Assembly: GCF_006538345.1 (NCBI RefSeq)
Contig: NZ_BJKL01000004.1
Coordinates: 1 to 64,000 of the forward strand
Source of the DNA: Alteromonas sp. KUL49
GTDB taxonomy: Bacteria > Pseudomonadota > Gammaproteobacteria > Enterobacterales > Alteromonadaceae
Reading direction: 5' to 3'
DNA length: 64,000 nt
Positions within the stretch are counted from its first letter, which is position 1, and each line of letters starts with the position of its first letter. This document shows, piece after piece, positions 1 to 9,372 of the stretch. A program made the position numbers and the translations under genes. The notes beneath the pieces are model-generated. The model ran no database searches. It worked only from the letters and a program-made list of their open reading frames with translations, and was not told the origin of the DNA.

Positions 1-1266
1 ATTGTTGTTTTCAGAGGGATCTATCGCAATATTATAAAGCTCTGCAGGACGGTCGGGGTAACGTAGTAACTTCCATTCATCAACCCTTATTGCGGCTCTG
101 TTTTCTTTTTTCCAGTAGAGTATTTTATGGGGTTTGCTATCAGAAGTGCTGTTGAGAAAAGGCAGTAGATCAACACCATCAAGGTTATTGTCTTTAGGTA
201 ACTCTCCACCCGCAGCCGCAACAAAAGTAGGTAAGAAATCTAGGAAACTCACTGGGTGAGAATATGTAGAGTTAGCAGCAAACTTAGTTGGCCAACGCAT
301 AAGCATGGGCACTCGAATACCGCCTTCTAGATGATTGGCTTTGGTACCACTTAATGGATAATTGTTGGAACTATTGGTGTCGCTAGGCCCACCGTTATCA
401 TTGGTAAATACGACCAATGTGTTTTCACTTAACCCACTTTTATCAAGGGCATCTAACACTCTACCTATTGCTCTATCCATAGAAAGTGTCATTGCCGCGA
501 GTTGCTGCCGCCTTCCTGTTAATTCTGGAAATGCCTGAATATCAGCCTCATCTGCCTCCATAGGCGTGTGTACAGCCGTGAGCGACAACACTGCGAAAAA
601 CGGCGCACTTCGAGTCTGCTGAATATAACTGATGGCTTCGTCAGCAAGCAGATCTGTGAGGTTCTTATGCGCTGTTTCAAAGTTACCAAAACCTCGCTCT
701 AGTCTATTTTGAGGATGAGTGCGCGCGTGCGCTTCATTAATTTCGTAATAGCTTCTTGAACCTCCTCTGAAACCGAAAAAGGTATCGAACCCACGAAATG
801 TGGGATGGTATTTATCCGCATCACCTTGGTGCCATTTACCAAACAAGGCAGTGTGATAGCCAAGCGCTTTGAGGTAGTCAGCCACTGTGACTTCATCGAG
901 TGGCAAGCCCATATCCTCTCCCATTAAACCAGAGGTACTCATGTAGCCGGGTACATTGTTTTCTTCAAAACCGAAACGCTGTTGATACCTTCCCGTGTAC
1001 AACCCAGCGCGTGAAGGCCCACATACTGCGGCTGTTGTGTAAGCTTGCTCAAAGAATACACTTTGCGCGGCCAATGCATCTAAACGTGGGGTTTTAAAAG
1101 TTTGACTTCCTTGAAATCCAAAATCGCCATAACCAGCGTCATCGCTCAGTATAAAAAGAATATTAGGCGGTTGGGTGTTTTGGCTGGCAAATGCTGTATG
1201 ACATAAACCATTTACACAAATTAGAAGGCAGATACAAAGCCTCAAAAAGTTTTTGATTTTATTCAT
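1..1266 (-). CDS. S1-family sulfatase (3' end cut by window edge)
   Basis: Exported type I sulfatase, likely hydrolysing sulfate esters on a red-algal galactan. I translated it from an ATG at 1266 preceded by a strong AGGAGG site. The N-terminus has a signal peptide ending near AFA-S, then the typical start PPNILFILSDDAGYGD, whose Asp residues bind the metal. The formylglycine motif C-G-P-S-R-A-G is at Cys82, followed by GKWHQGD and a later TNDNGGP metal-site motif. The reading frame is still open at base 1, so the C-terminus lies outside. Its start overlaps the end of the ThuA-like gene by 8 bases, making it the last gene of a five-gene operon. The family is certain; the substrate (agar/porphyran sulfate) is inferred from neighbouring agarases. 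Confidence 0.93.
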   Translation of the reverse strand, partial: MNKIKNFLRLCICLLICVNGLCHTAFASQNTQPPNILFILSDDAGYGDFGFQGSQTFKTPRLDALAAQSVFFEQAYTTAAVCGPSRAGLYTGRYQQRFGFEENNVPGYMSTSGLMGEDMGLPLDEVTVADYLKALGYHTALFGKWHQGDADKYHPTFRGFDTFFGFRGGSRSYYEINEAHARTHPQNRLERGFGNFETAHKNLTDLLADEAISYIQQTRSAPFFAVLSLTAVHTPMEADEADIQAFPELTGRRQQLAAMTLSMDRAIGRVLDALDKSGLSENTLVVFTNDNGGPSDTNSSNNYPLSGTKANHLEGGIRVPMLMRWPTKFAANSTYSHPVSFLDFLPTFVAAAGGELPKDNNLDGVDLLPFLNSTSDSKPHKILYWKKENRAAIRVDEWKLLRYPDRPAELYNIAIDPSENNN

Positions 1267-2182
1267 TGTTTCCTCCTGCTGCCCAAATAGCTCCATTAAT
1301 CATGAGCTTTTGAAAATTGTCGTCTTGGTAAACGTTATCTCCGTGACCTAGGGTGGTATGAAACACTCTTCCCTGTCCGTAGTTGATTGTGAAGGCAACT
1401 GGCTCATGTCTACCAAAGCCATTGTGTTCAGGACTATCAAATGCCGATGCGAGTATGGTGATGTTCTTTGCGGGTCCGCGAAGGCGGTTGTACAACTCGT
1501 CTTTAGCGTGTACCCATGTTGGCGCGAAGCTCTGCATAATGGGGTGTTTTGGCTCACGAACTCTTATTGAAAATGCGTGTTTAAAGCCATGTCCTCCAGC
1601 GTTTCCGGGTGAGGTATCAGTAACGAGATTATGATTGTTGTCGTAATAAAGGTAAGGCCCATCAGACTCGTTTCTTCCTCCCCAACCACCAAGCCCAATG
1701 ATTTCGTTGTATTCGCGCCAGTCTGGAAAAGCGTTGTTAGCCGCATGAACTACCACAAAGCCGCCGCCATTCTTTATAAAACGAACGAACGCCTGCTGCG
1801 TTGCGTTTGGCCAAGCTGCGGACTTCCAACCAAAGTTTGAAATCACGAGGTCATATTCTGAAAACTCTGGAAAGAACTCATGATCTGTTTCTGGCTGAGT
1901 TACAGCAGTGAATTCTGCTGAATTATCCGCAGGATATTGCTCAACCAAGGCGCCACCATTCCACGTATAACGGGTTCGATAGATATCAACCTCAAACCTT
2001 CCAGATACTTCTAAAAACTCATGCATTAGATAACTGGTTTTCGGCCAGTTAGCGTGATTGTTTTGCCCATCTACAATCAATACTTTAATACGCGCTGATG
2101 TACCGCTGACTGTTCCAAAACCCAATACCAAGCAAGCACTCAAAATCGTTAACACTCTCAATTTAGGGCGCCTCAACGTCAT
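1259..2182 (-). CDS. ThuA-like domain secreted protein
   Basis: 307-residue exported protein with a signal peptide (about residues 1-30) followed by a ThuA-like fold. The flavodoxin-like start KVLIVDGQNNHANW and the later GGGFVVVHAANNAF and ACHGG-type loop region are typical of the family. ThuA proteins occur in sugar-utilisation clusters and often beside oxidative, propeller or cytochrome genes, but their reaction is poorly defined. The gene overlaps the upstream propeller gene by 20 bases and the downstream sulfatase by 8, so the genes are probably translationally coupled. The ATG at 2182 has no clear ribosome site; a TTG at 2161 preceded by GAGG is an alternative that would shorten the protein by seven residues. 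Confidence 0.85.
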   Translation of the reverse strand: MTLRRPKLRVLTILSACLVLGFGTVSGTSARIKVLIVDGQNNHANWPKTSYLMHEFLEVSGRFEVDIYRTRYTWNGGALVEQYPADNSAEFTAVTQPETDHEFFPEFSEYDLVISNFGWKSAAWPNATQQAFVRFIKNGGGFVVVHAANNAFPDWREYNEIIGLGGWGGRNESDGPYLYYDNNHNLVTDTSPGNAGGHGFKHAFSIRVREPKHPIMQSFAPTWVHAKDELYNRLRGPAKNITILASAFDSPEHNGFGRHEPVAFTINYGQGRVFHTTLGHGDNVYQDDNFQKLMINGAIWAAGGNNE

Positions 2183-3632
2183 TTTGCATAAGGTTGTTCA
2201 AGGTATAGTAAACCTTGTCTACGCTAACCTGACGGCCCTGGGAATCCCGTAATCCAGTGAAGTCTATCTGTACCACTTTGCCAGCGACTAATGGCATGCT
2301 AACATCAATTGAGGTGCCATCGTCGAGCAACCTCACGCCTTCAATATTGATATCAACAAGGGCTTCTTTTGGCGACCCGTAGTTACCTGAATAATGGTAG
2401 TGCCACTGCTGCGCAGAAAAACTCGCTAATGAGACAGAATCAGCATCCAAGGGCGATGTAAAATTCAGCCTAAAACCAGTTTTAGTTAGCTTGATATCTA
2501 GTAACTCGAAAGGTGTTGTGCCGTCCCACACTACTTTTTGAAGTCCGAAAGGTTGAGGCCCCACCGCTCCCCAGCCTCTCGCCGTTTGTCCTATCCAAAG
2601 CTGGCCGTGTATGTCAAACTCAGCGCGTATATTCCCGCTTTGAAAACTATTCATGAAGTTGATTACAGCGCCCTGATATTCGCCGTTGACCTTGTCCAGA
2701 ATCACGCGAAACACATTTGATTGGGTTTGGTCACCAATAAATATCTGTCCGTTAAATGGTCCAAATTTACCGTTGGACACATCCCATTCAGGGTTACCTG
2801 GTGAATTGGCTACTTCCACCTGGGGGATCCATACAACAGGCTTTTCGCTCATGTCGTTGAGTTCACCTAATGAAAGGTCGCGAATACGCTCTTCTGTATA
2901 GCCCTCAATTTCTATCAATGACACCGGATGCCCATAAAAGCGATTTTCTTTCAGAAGGTGAAGTTTTGAGGTAGGTACCCAATCACCTTGATTATCGGAG
3001 AAAAACACCTCGCCAGTAGGACTTGTGCCTATACCCGCTGGCGATCGCAATCCCCACGCGAAAGGTTGATAATCGCCGTTTTGATTTACCTTAAATGCAA
3101 AACCTCTGTTACCGCCGGTGGTTCCCATTGCACCTAGCGTGAATGCGTCGGGGTGATTGTGGCTAAGATTAAGGGTGCCGTAATAGTTACCCTCATTGTC
3201 TTTTGTGGGGCCAAAGGTAAATTCGTGGTAATTGTCGTTAAACGTCCATTGATTCGCCACAGGTAGGTAACTGTCGGCAGAACCATCATTATCTACATCT
3301 AAAATGCGGGTAAGCTCGGGCTTTTGCGCAACAAGTATAGAGCCGTCATCGTCAACCAGTAGCCCTGTGGGCTCGTGCAATCCTTCCGCAAATTTGTGCC
3401 AAGTGTCATCAGCGTAAAACCAGACCTCACCAAGGCGCGTAGCAACCCATACTCTTCCCTGTTTGTCGCTGTCTAATCCTGTAATGTGAAACCGTACATC
3501 AGGCGGTGTTTCTATTGTATGGATGTGATACCCATCGGGCTTGTAAACACCTTGAGGTGCCTGTTGCGCTTGTGCATTTATTCCACCGAGGCCAATAAAC
3601 ACCCCGAAAACAAAATTGAAATTTAGTTTCAT
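2163..3632 (-). CDS. Secreted beta-propeller, sorbosone-dehydrogenase/PVC-type
   Basis: About 489 residues with a signal peptide (MKLNFNFVFGVFIGLGG to AQA-Q). A six-bladed propeller-like region follows, with repeats such as GLDSDKQGRVWVATR, GLLVDDDGSILVAQ and the GLRSPAGIGTSPTGEVFFSDNQGDWVPTSKL signature seen in glucose/sorbosone-dehydrogenase-like proteins of Planctomycetes and marine bacteria. A C-terminal Ig-like tail of about 100 residues ends the protein. The start at 3632 is chosen because GGAG lies six bases upstream; the longer frame begins with TTG. It is 16 bases after the cytochrome c gene and overlaps the ThuA gene. I infer a periplasmic carbohydrate-binding or oxidising role with the adjacent cytochrome; activity is not shown. 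Confidence 0.78.
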   Translation of the reverse strand: MKLNFNFVFGVFIGLGGINAQAQQAPQGVYKPDGYHIHTIETPPDVRFHITGLDSDKQGRVWVATRLGEVWFYADDTWHKFAEGLHEPTGLLVDDDGSILVAQKPELTRILDVDNDGSADSYLPVANQWTFNDNYHEFTFGPTKDNEGNYYGTLNLSHNHPDAFTLGAMGTTGGNRGFAFKVNQNGDYQPFAWGLRSPAGIGTSPTGEVFFSDNQGDWVPTSKLHLLKENRFYGHPVSLIEIEGYTEERIRDLSLGELNDMSEKPVVWIPQVEVANSPGNPEWDVSNGKFGPFNGQIFIGDQTQSNVFRVILDKVNGEYQGAVINFMNSFQSGNIRAEFDIHGQLWIGQTARGWGAVGPQPFGLQKVVWDGTTPFELLDIKLTKTGFRLNFTSPLDADSVSLASFSAQQWHYHYSGNYGSPKEALVDINIEGVRLLDDGTSIDVSMPLVAGKVVQIDFTGLRDSQGRQVSVDKVYYTLNNLMQNDVEAP

Positions 3633-3648
3633 AAAATACTCCATGGGT

Positions 3649-5097
3649 TTACTGGTCAATTCGGGCCACTATGCTTATTGCCGTGCCTGCTAACAGGCTA
3701 GTTTTGGTCTCAGTACTGACCTCATTTAGGCCTGAGCTATCGGTGACAAACCAGCGCAATTTATCGGTTTGTGGTAATTGTAAAAATGTTTGTGAATTTG
3801 ATTGGGTACTAGTGAGGTTGAAGGTCATTTCAGACCTGTCGTTAGGTCTCATGCTGAGTTCAAGGTGCTGCTCACCAACAGAGAAACTAAATACGGGGTA
3901 GTTATCGATAAGCCTATAACCTCGGTAAGTACAGCTCTCGGGCTTGTCATTTGGAGTACCTTCCACAAATGTCAATTGTTTAGGGTAAGTGAAAATGCTT
4001 TCGCCTAATGGAATACTCGGATCTTCACCACGCCCCGAAATATTGGGCCCAATGTTCATGAGATCGCCTTTCCAAAGGGCATTGACGCTGCAACTGCGTG
4101 TATTAAACCCCACATTAAATTGCTCTGGAAAACCAACAACAAGGGTATAGGGTGGTAAATCTAGCACCCGCTTTCGAAGTATCACTGGTGATTCAATAGA
4201 AGTGACATTGAACTGTTTATCGTCTAATACGTTTTGCCCGCGGGTAGACAGAGCAAATAGCTTTAATGTCATATCCAGATTGGTACCCAATAGCACTAAA
4301 TTACGCTGATTAGGTTTATTATCGCCAGAGCGATACGTTAACCTGAGGTGTTGTTTACCGCGCTTTAGCCTCCATGTGGGGTACCACGGTTTGCCGCCTC
4401 TCGTTTGTAATTCACCGTCGATATACACGTTAAACTCGTGAGGGAAGCCCCACTCTAACCATATTTGTGTATCCATATCATTCGGCGCATAAAAATCTCC
4501 CTCAAACTCGATGAAGTAGTGCTGGATCTCTGGCATAGAGAAGTCTGCGAGAACCCCAGTTGCCGCACCTGACTTGATCAACTTACTCGCAGTTACAACT
4601 CTATCGGACGGACTAACGAGCTGATACAACTTATAGGTTAGCCCTTCAAACCCCTCTTTTCTCGACAATATGTAAGCTACTATTGAGGCAATTTGGCTTT
4701 GGGAAAATATACCGCCAAACCCCGGCATACCGGCCATCATGAATCCATTCTCAATATTGTGAGCGATTTGAGAGGGTTGGCCACCATGTACCCAAATGCC
4801 ATCTTTTAAGTTGAATCCTGTTCCCCCACTTAAATCACTGCCATGACATGAAGCACAGATTTGCTGAAACAGTTGTTTACCTTCATCTATCCTTTCTGAT
4901 GATGTCATTAGCGATAGAATATGCTCATCCAATTCACTGCTAATTGGCGATTGTGCGGGGTTTTGTCCTTCAGCACTCATTACCGAAAATGAGAACAAGA
5001 AAACGCTCAACATACCCCCAAAATACCCGGCGCATTGCCTGAGCAACTGAGTTATCGACGATGCTCTTTGCCTTTTAGAATTCGTAATGATATTCAA
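3649..5097 (-). CDS. Exported c-type cytochrome with PA14-like domain
   Basis: About 483 residues. An export signal ends near residue 43 (LSVFLFSFSVMSA). A class I cytochrome c domain (about 65-145) has CASCH at Cys81/Cys84/His85 and a downstream GMPGFGG that can supply the axial Met. A PA14/CBM-like beta domain with FYAPNDMDTQIWLEWG and VYIDGEL follows. The C-terminal third contains an ALWKGDLMNIGPNISGRGEDP stretch like planctomycete cytochrome-domain proteins. The start is a TTG at 5097: an AGAGAGGAG site sits six bases upstream, whereas the first ATG (5013) has only a weak site and would trim the signal n-region. It overlaps the receptor gene's end by 23 bases. Likely a periplasmic electron carrier for sugar oxidation (inference). 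Confidence 0.82.
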   Translation of the reverse strand: MNIITNSKRQRASSITQLLRQCAGYFGGMLSVFLFSFSVMSAEGQNPAQSPISSELDEHILSLMTSSERIDEGKQLFQQICASCHGSDLSGGTGFNLKDGIWVHGGQPSQIAHNIENGFMMAGMPGFGGIFSQSQIASIVAYILSRKEGFEGLTYKLYQLVSPSDRVVTASKLIKSGAATGVLADFSMPEIQHYFIEFEGDFYAPNDMDTQIWLEWGFPHEFNVYIDGELQTRGGKPWYPTWRLKRGKQHLRLTYRSGDNKPNQRNLVLLGTNLDMTLKLFALSTRGQNVLDDKQFNVTSIESPVILRKRVLDLPPYTLVVGFPEQFNVGFNTRSCSVNALWKGDLMNIGPNISGRGEDPSIPLGESIFTYPKQLTFVEGTPNDKPESCTYRGYRLIDNYPVFSFSVGEQHLELSMRPNDRSEMTFNLTSTQSNSQTFLQLPQTDKLRWFVTDSSGLNEVSTETKTSLLAGTAISIVARIDQ

Positions 5098-6934
5098 AGC
5101 CAACTCCTCTCTCAGGTGCGGGAAATCCCACGGCGGTTTGGTACGCTTTATCAAACAAGTTATCCACGGCAAACACTAAGCGCTGATGTGCTGACAATGA
5201 CATTTGATGGGTAATGTCGATGACAATATGCGAAGGCAAAGTAAGTACCGAGAAATCCCCCGTATGAAGACTCGTCGCCAGTGTTTCACTCATGTACCTC
5301 ACATTGAGTGCTGACTGATCTCCTTTGGACCATTGATGAGTCATGCTCAGCGTGGCAAGCCAATCTGGTCGTCCCACCAGAGTCACGCCAGATTCAGCAA
5401 AGGTATCCGCATAGGTCACGCTGCCGCGTATTGAAGTGTTGCTGTTTAACAAGAAAAGCCCAGTGACTTCTAGCCCTTCACTTTCCACACGCTCTCGATT
5501 CACCAAGGAAAACGTCGCGCCATCGAAATCAATCAAGTCGCTATATTGATATTGGAATACTGAAATACTGAACTGCCCCAGCTTCCCCTGCCAATCTGCG
5601 CCAAGATCAATGTTTCGCGCTTCCTCTGGCGTTAAATTGCTGTTGCCAATCATCGGGTTGCCCAACGCATAAAGACTTGGCAACTTAAATGCGGTTCCCG
5701 CGCTAGCGTAAAGTCGCCAATGGGCATTAACTGTCCAAGTTGCGCCGACATTCCAGGTGGTTTGTGTGTTGATGTTGCGAGTGTCATCGTATCGAGTTGA
5801 TGCAGAAAGCATAACGTCTTTGGCAACGAACTGGGTGTCTAAAAAACCGGATAAGGTATTGCGCTTATTGGTAAAGTTGGTTGGGATAGTTTGTCCAAAC
5901 AACAGCATTTCACCGATATTAGAACCTGCTTCTGACTTGTAGTCGGTTCCAAATGTTACATGCCCACTGTCAAACGAGAGATTATGTAGCCAACGCGCTT
6001 TTATAAAATCGTAATCATTGTCACTGTTGGTTGGCGGTGCATTGAAGTAAGGCGCAATGCCGGGTGTGATGTTAGTGTCTTGAGCTCGATAGTATTCGAC
6101 CTGTACCGACCCTGAGTATTGAGTATTCACCTCATAATTATGTCGAATACTGGCCGATAACCACTGCCCTTCTTTATTGTCACTGGGTGATTCTGGGGCG
6201 AAACGTGCTCCGCCAGACTGGTCAGGAAAACTGGTGAATTGATAATCATTAAAGGTAACAGCTAGTGAGGTTTCAGCGTCGTTCTTATGTTCGAATGCGC
6301 CTCTAAGTGCTAACTCTGCCACTTCCCGCTGACTGCCATCCGGTTGCTTATCGGTGTGCATTAGCGTAGCTCGAACGCCCAGTGAATCCGTTTGCGTTTT
6401 ATATAGTCCCCACGCACGACCTTTAGGTGCTACACCTGCACTAACCTGAGTGCCGGTTTGAGTGCTGTCGAGGGTAATAAAATTCAGTACACCCGCGATA
6501 GCATCTGAGCCATACACCGACGAGCGTCCGCCCTTAGTCAACTCAACGCGGATCACCGAAGACTTTGGAATAGAGCCAAGGTCAAAGCCGCCGCCCCGAG
6601 TATCCAAAGGATTGTTGACTTGTACACCATCAATTTGAATGACAATAAAATTTGTTTCAGCACCGCGAACAAAAATGTCTTGCGTATTGCCAGACGGCTT
6701 AACCGCTACGCCTGGTATAAATTCCAGTAAATCTAATGCCGAATCACCAGTGAGCTGATTGATTTGTGTTTGTTCCAGAATATAGGTTGATTGCGCCAGT
6801 TGATGTGTCGAAACGGGACTAAATTGTCCATATACATCTATCACTTCAACATCGTCACTTTGCCCATGAACCTGAGTGACTGCTGTTATCAATATACACA
6901 GTGAAAACTTAATACTGTTTTTCTTCATTACCAT
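5075..6934 (-). CDS. TonB-dependent outer-membrane receptor, BtuB-like
   Basis: 619-residue outer-membrane receptor. A signal peptide of about 24 residues is followed by a TonB-box-like segment (VEVIDVYG) and a plug domain with DLLEFIPGVAVKPSGNTQDIFVRGAETNFIVIQIDGVQVN and VIRVELTKGGRSSVYGSDAIAGVLNF. A beta-barrel follows, ending in the aromatic terminus YHYEF. Size and plug resemble the BtuB class, but no cobalamin gene or riboswitch is nearby. It instead leads the cytochrome c/propeller/ThuA/sulfatase operon and faces a GH86 gene across two GTTAAC palindromes, so a carbohydrate substrate is more likely. The ATG at 6934 follows TAAGG; the ATG at 6928 is possible. Confidence 0.9.
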   Translation of the reverse strand: MVMKKNSIKFSLCILITAVTQVHGQSDDVEVIDVYGQFSPVSTHQLAQSTYILEQTQINQLTGDSALDLLEFIPGVAVKPSGNTQDIFVRGAETNFIVIQIDGVQVNNPLDTRGGGFDLGSIPKSSVIRVELTKGGRSSVYGSDAIAGVLNFITLDSTQTGTQVSAGVAPKGRAWGLYKTQTDSLGVRATLMHTDKQPDGSQREVAELALRGAFEHKNDAETSLAVTFNDYQFTSFPDQSGGARFAPESPSDNKEGQWLSASIRHNYEVNTQYSGSVQVEYYRAQDTNITPGIAPYFNAPPTNSDNDYDFIKARWLHNLSFDSGHVTFGTDYKSEAGSNIGEMLLFGQTIPTNFTNKRNTLSGFLDTQFVAKDVMLSASTRYDDTRNINTQTTWNVGATWTVNAHWRLYASAGTAFKLPSLYALGNPMIGNSNLTPEEARNIDLGADWQGKLGQFSISVFQYQYSDLIDFDGATFSLVNRERVESEGLEVTGLFLLNSNTSIRGSVTYADTFAESGVTLVGRPDWLATLSMTHQWSKGDQSALNVRYMSETLATSLHTGDFSVLTLPSHIVIDITHQMSLSAHQRLVFAVDNLFDKAYQTAVGFPAPERGVGFEYHYEF

Positions 6935-7073
6935 TCAGCCTTAATACACATTCCATTTATTGTTAACAAAATTTATCTACCCACCCTATATATTGTTAAC
7001 AAATGACAGTATACTTCCAACAAAAATATTAACCAAGCATTAACTTATTCCAAATAAAAACAAGGAAAAGAAC
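6935..7073. promoter_or_regulatory. Divergent promoter region with two TTGTTAACAA palindromes
   Basis: 139 bp between the BtuB-like receptor operon and the GH86 gene. Two perfect TTGTTAACAA copies lie at 6960-6969 and 6993-7002, centres 33 bp apart (about three helical turns). The same palindrome recurs at other agar genes in this window, so I read these as paired operator sites controlling both directions. The regulator is not identified by sequence. Confidence 0.7.
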
Positions 7074-9359
7074 ATGTCTAAAATGCCTGTAAAAACAGTG
7101 CTTTTAAGTGCTGTATTAATGGCTCTATCGCCGCTGACAAACGCAGAAACTGCGATTACTGTCAATGTAAATGTTGAACATGCCGTTGGTGGCATATCCG
7201 AGTTTGATAGAAAAAAATACATAACAATGCATTCAAACATTCGGGATCAAGATTGGAATGGTGAGGAAGACAAACTTCGATATCTACTCGAGGATTTGGA
7301 TGTTTACTTTGGCCGTGATAACGGTGGTATCAATTGGTACATGCAACAAGCCGATGAAGATCCGTCACGACCTGGCTATGCCGACCCTGCGTGGATGCAA
7401 TCACAGGGCGCTTATGTAAGAAACACAGTTTACGGTCAAAACGAATCAGCGCAGCATGATTTAGATGCTAGAAATGACGTAATGATTGGTGGTCAAGCCC
7501 ACGTATTCTGGCACGGTGCTTCTACTCACCCTTGCTGTGGCGGCTCTAGTTGGGATATTCAAGGGCCTGAAGCCATGGGTGAGTTCATGGGCAGATTCCT
7601 AAACGAATTTTACCGAGACGACAATCAAAGCCCTACCCAAGGTGCCAAGCGCCCTACTTATTTAGAAGTCTTGAATGAGCCTCTTTACGAACTGGTCGAT
7701 ACGGGTACTGAAACGACTCTTGCCGTTTTCGAATTCCACAATGATATTGCCCAGGCCGTTAGAGCACAAAACAGCGATGTGATGATAGGTGGCTACACCA
7801 CTGCCTTTCCCTACTTTGATGAACGAGGTTTTGACCGTTGGCATGAGCGTATGAAGCTGTTTATTGATACCAGCGGCGAACACATGGACTTCTTTTCTAT
7901 TCACCTTTACGACTTTGAAACCCTGTATCAATCAGACACTTTTGACTATCAAGGTCCGTTTAATTTCAAGGGCAGTCGAATCAGTGCCACACTCGACATG
8001 ATGGAACAATACAGCTATCTCACTTTGGGTGAGATAAAACCCTACATCATTTCTGAATATGGTGGTCGAGATCATGAACTTGAAGCGGCGGAGTGGTCGC
8101 CGTTAAGAGATTGGCACTTTGTTAAAGCGTTCACTCCTATGATGATGCAGTTTATGGAACGCCCCGACGTTATGCTAAAAACCATTCCATTTACATTGGT
8201 AAAAGCATCTTGGGCTGACGAAATTTACGATTGGAGGCTACTGCGCCAAGCCAACGAACTTGAGGGTGAAACCGGAGAAGAATGGGTATTCACCGAATTT
8301 GTGAAATTCTACGAGCTGTGGTCAGACGTAAATGGCACGCGGGTAGATACACTCTCAACAAACCCAGATGTACTGGTTGATGCCTATGTTGACGGTGACA
8401 AAGTTTACGTTGTCGTAAGTAATCTCGTTAAAGACCCTCAAACGTTAGATTTAAGCTTATTTGGTGCGATGGATGCTGAAGTAGAATCAGTGTCAGTTAA
8501 ACATCTTCACCTGCAAGGTGATGCCCCGGTGTTAGCAACTTCACAAGCAGAATCATTAGCACAGTTTGAATTGGCCTCAGAAGCAAGTGCAATTATTACC
8601 TTTGATTTTGACAGTAACTTAACCATTAATGAACAGTCTAACGAAACCAAATACTATGCTGACAGTTACCTCAAGGAAATTCAGGCAAACCAAGCCTTAA
8701 CTTTTAATATTAATGAAGTGCAGAAATCGGAGTTTGGTGAAGCTTACCTGCGTTTAAGTATGGGCAGAGAGCATGGTTTGTCACTTACACCAACAGTGAG
8801 TATTAATGGTACGCCAGTGACTATTGCTACTGACTTTAGCGGCGATGATCAAAATAAGCGCGATCAGTTTTTTGGTTCGCTAGACATTCCAGTCCCTTAT
8901 GCCTTGCTTCAACAAAACAACCAAATTTCGGTGACCTTTGCTGACAATGGTGGCCACGTGAGTTCTGCCACACTCGCCGTATTCTCATTCAGTAGTGACC
9001 TACGCGCTAGCGAGGACACGCTAGCGCCGCCAGTGGTTTCAGCGTCAAACCAGAGCCTGTCCTCTTCCACCTTTTCGTCGGGAGATGGTGAACAGATCGT
9101 AATGAAGTTCTCCATACAAGCCGATACAAACGGTGCAGAGTTGCACAGCCTCAATGTTGTCAGTAGTGGAGAAATTGACGAAACATCGGATCTGAGTTTC
9201 GTTCGTTTATATCAAGACGTAAACGGTGACGAATCGTTGGTAACCTTTGTACAAAGCGCCTACTACTCTCAGGACAACGGAGAGATTCAATTCATGCTTA
9301 ACCAGCCCATTACGCTGAATGCGGGAGAAAACATCTTCCACATTACTTACGACTTCTGA
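7074..9359 (+). CDS. GH86 family beta-agarase/beta-porphyranase
   Basis: 761-residue secreted glycoside hydrolase cutting beta-1,4 bonds in agarose or porphyran. A signal peptide ends near LTNA-E. The catalytic (beta/alpha)8 region covers about residues 25-430, with acid/base Glu202 in YLEVLNEPLYEL and nucleophile Glu328 in IISEYGGRD, plus FFSIHLYDFET. A beta-rich linker and CBM-like C-terminal domains (about 450-761) follow. The ATG at 7074 has AAGGA eight bases upstream. The gene faces the receptor operon across paired GTTAAC palindromes. GH86 includes both agarases and porphyranases and I cannot tell which this is. A 9-bp perfect inverted repeat lies at 9004-9027 in the linker between C-terminal domains. 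Confidence 0.9.
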   Translation: MSKMPVKTVLLSAVLMALSPLTNAETAITVNVNVEHAVGGISEFDRKKYITMHSNIRDQDWNGEEDKLRYLLEDLDVYFGRDNGGINWYMQQADEDPSRPGYADPAWMQSQGAYVRNTVYGQNESAQHDLDARNDVMIGGQAHVFWHGASTHPCCGGSSWDIQGPEAMGEFMGRFLNEFYRDDNQSPTQGAKRPTYLEVLNEPLYELVDTGTETTLAVFEFHNDIAQAVRAQNSDVMIGGYTTAFPYFDERGFDRWHERMKLFIDTSGEHMDFFSIHLYDFETLYQSDTFDYQGPFNFKGSRISATLDMMEQYSYLTLGEIKPYIISEYGGRDHELEAAEWSPLRDWHFVKAFTPMMMQFMERPDVMLKTIPFTLVKASWADEIYDWRLLRQANELEGETGEEWVFTEFVKFYELWSDVNGTRVDTLSTNPDVLVDAYVDGDKVYVVVSNLVKDPQTLDLSLFGAMDAEVESVSVKHLHLQGDAPVLATSQAESLAQFELASEASAIITFDFDSNLTINEQSNETKYYADSYLKEIQANQALTFNINEVQKSEFGEAYLRLSMGREHGLSLTPTVSINGTPVTIATDFSGDDQNKRDQFFGSLDIPVPYALLQQNNQISVTFADNGGHVSSATLAVFSFSSDLRASEDTLAPPVVSASNQSLSSSTFSSGDGEQIVMKFSIQADTNGAELHSLNVVSSGEIDETSDLSFVRLYQDVNGDESLVTFVQSAYYSQDNGEIQFMLNQPITLNAGENIFHITYDF

Positions 9360-9372
9360 GGGAAAAACAATC

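Noticed and set aside
5075-6934. BtuB assignment as a vitamin B12 receptor
   Set aside because: The size fits, but no cobalamin riboswitch or btu gene is near, and the operon and operator context is carbohydrate.
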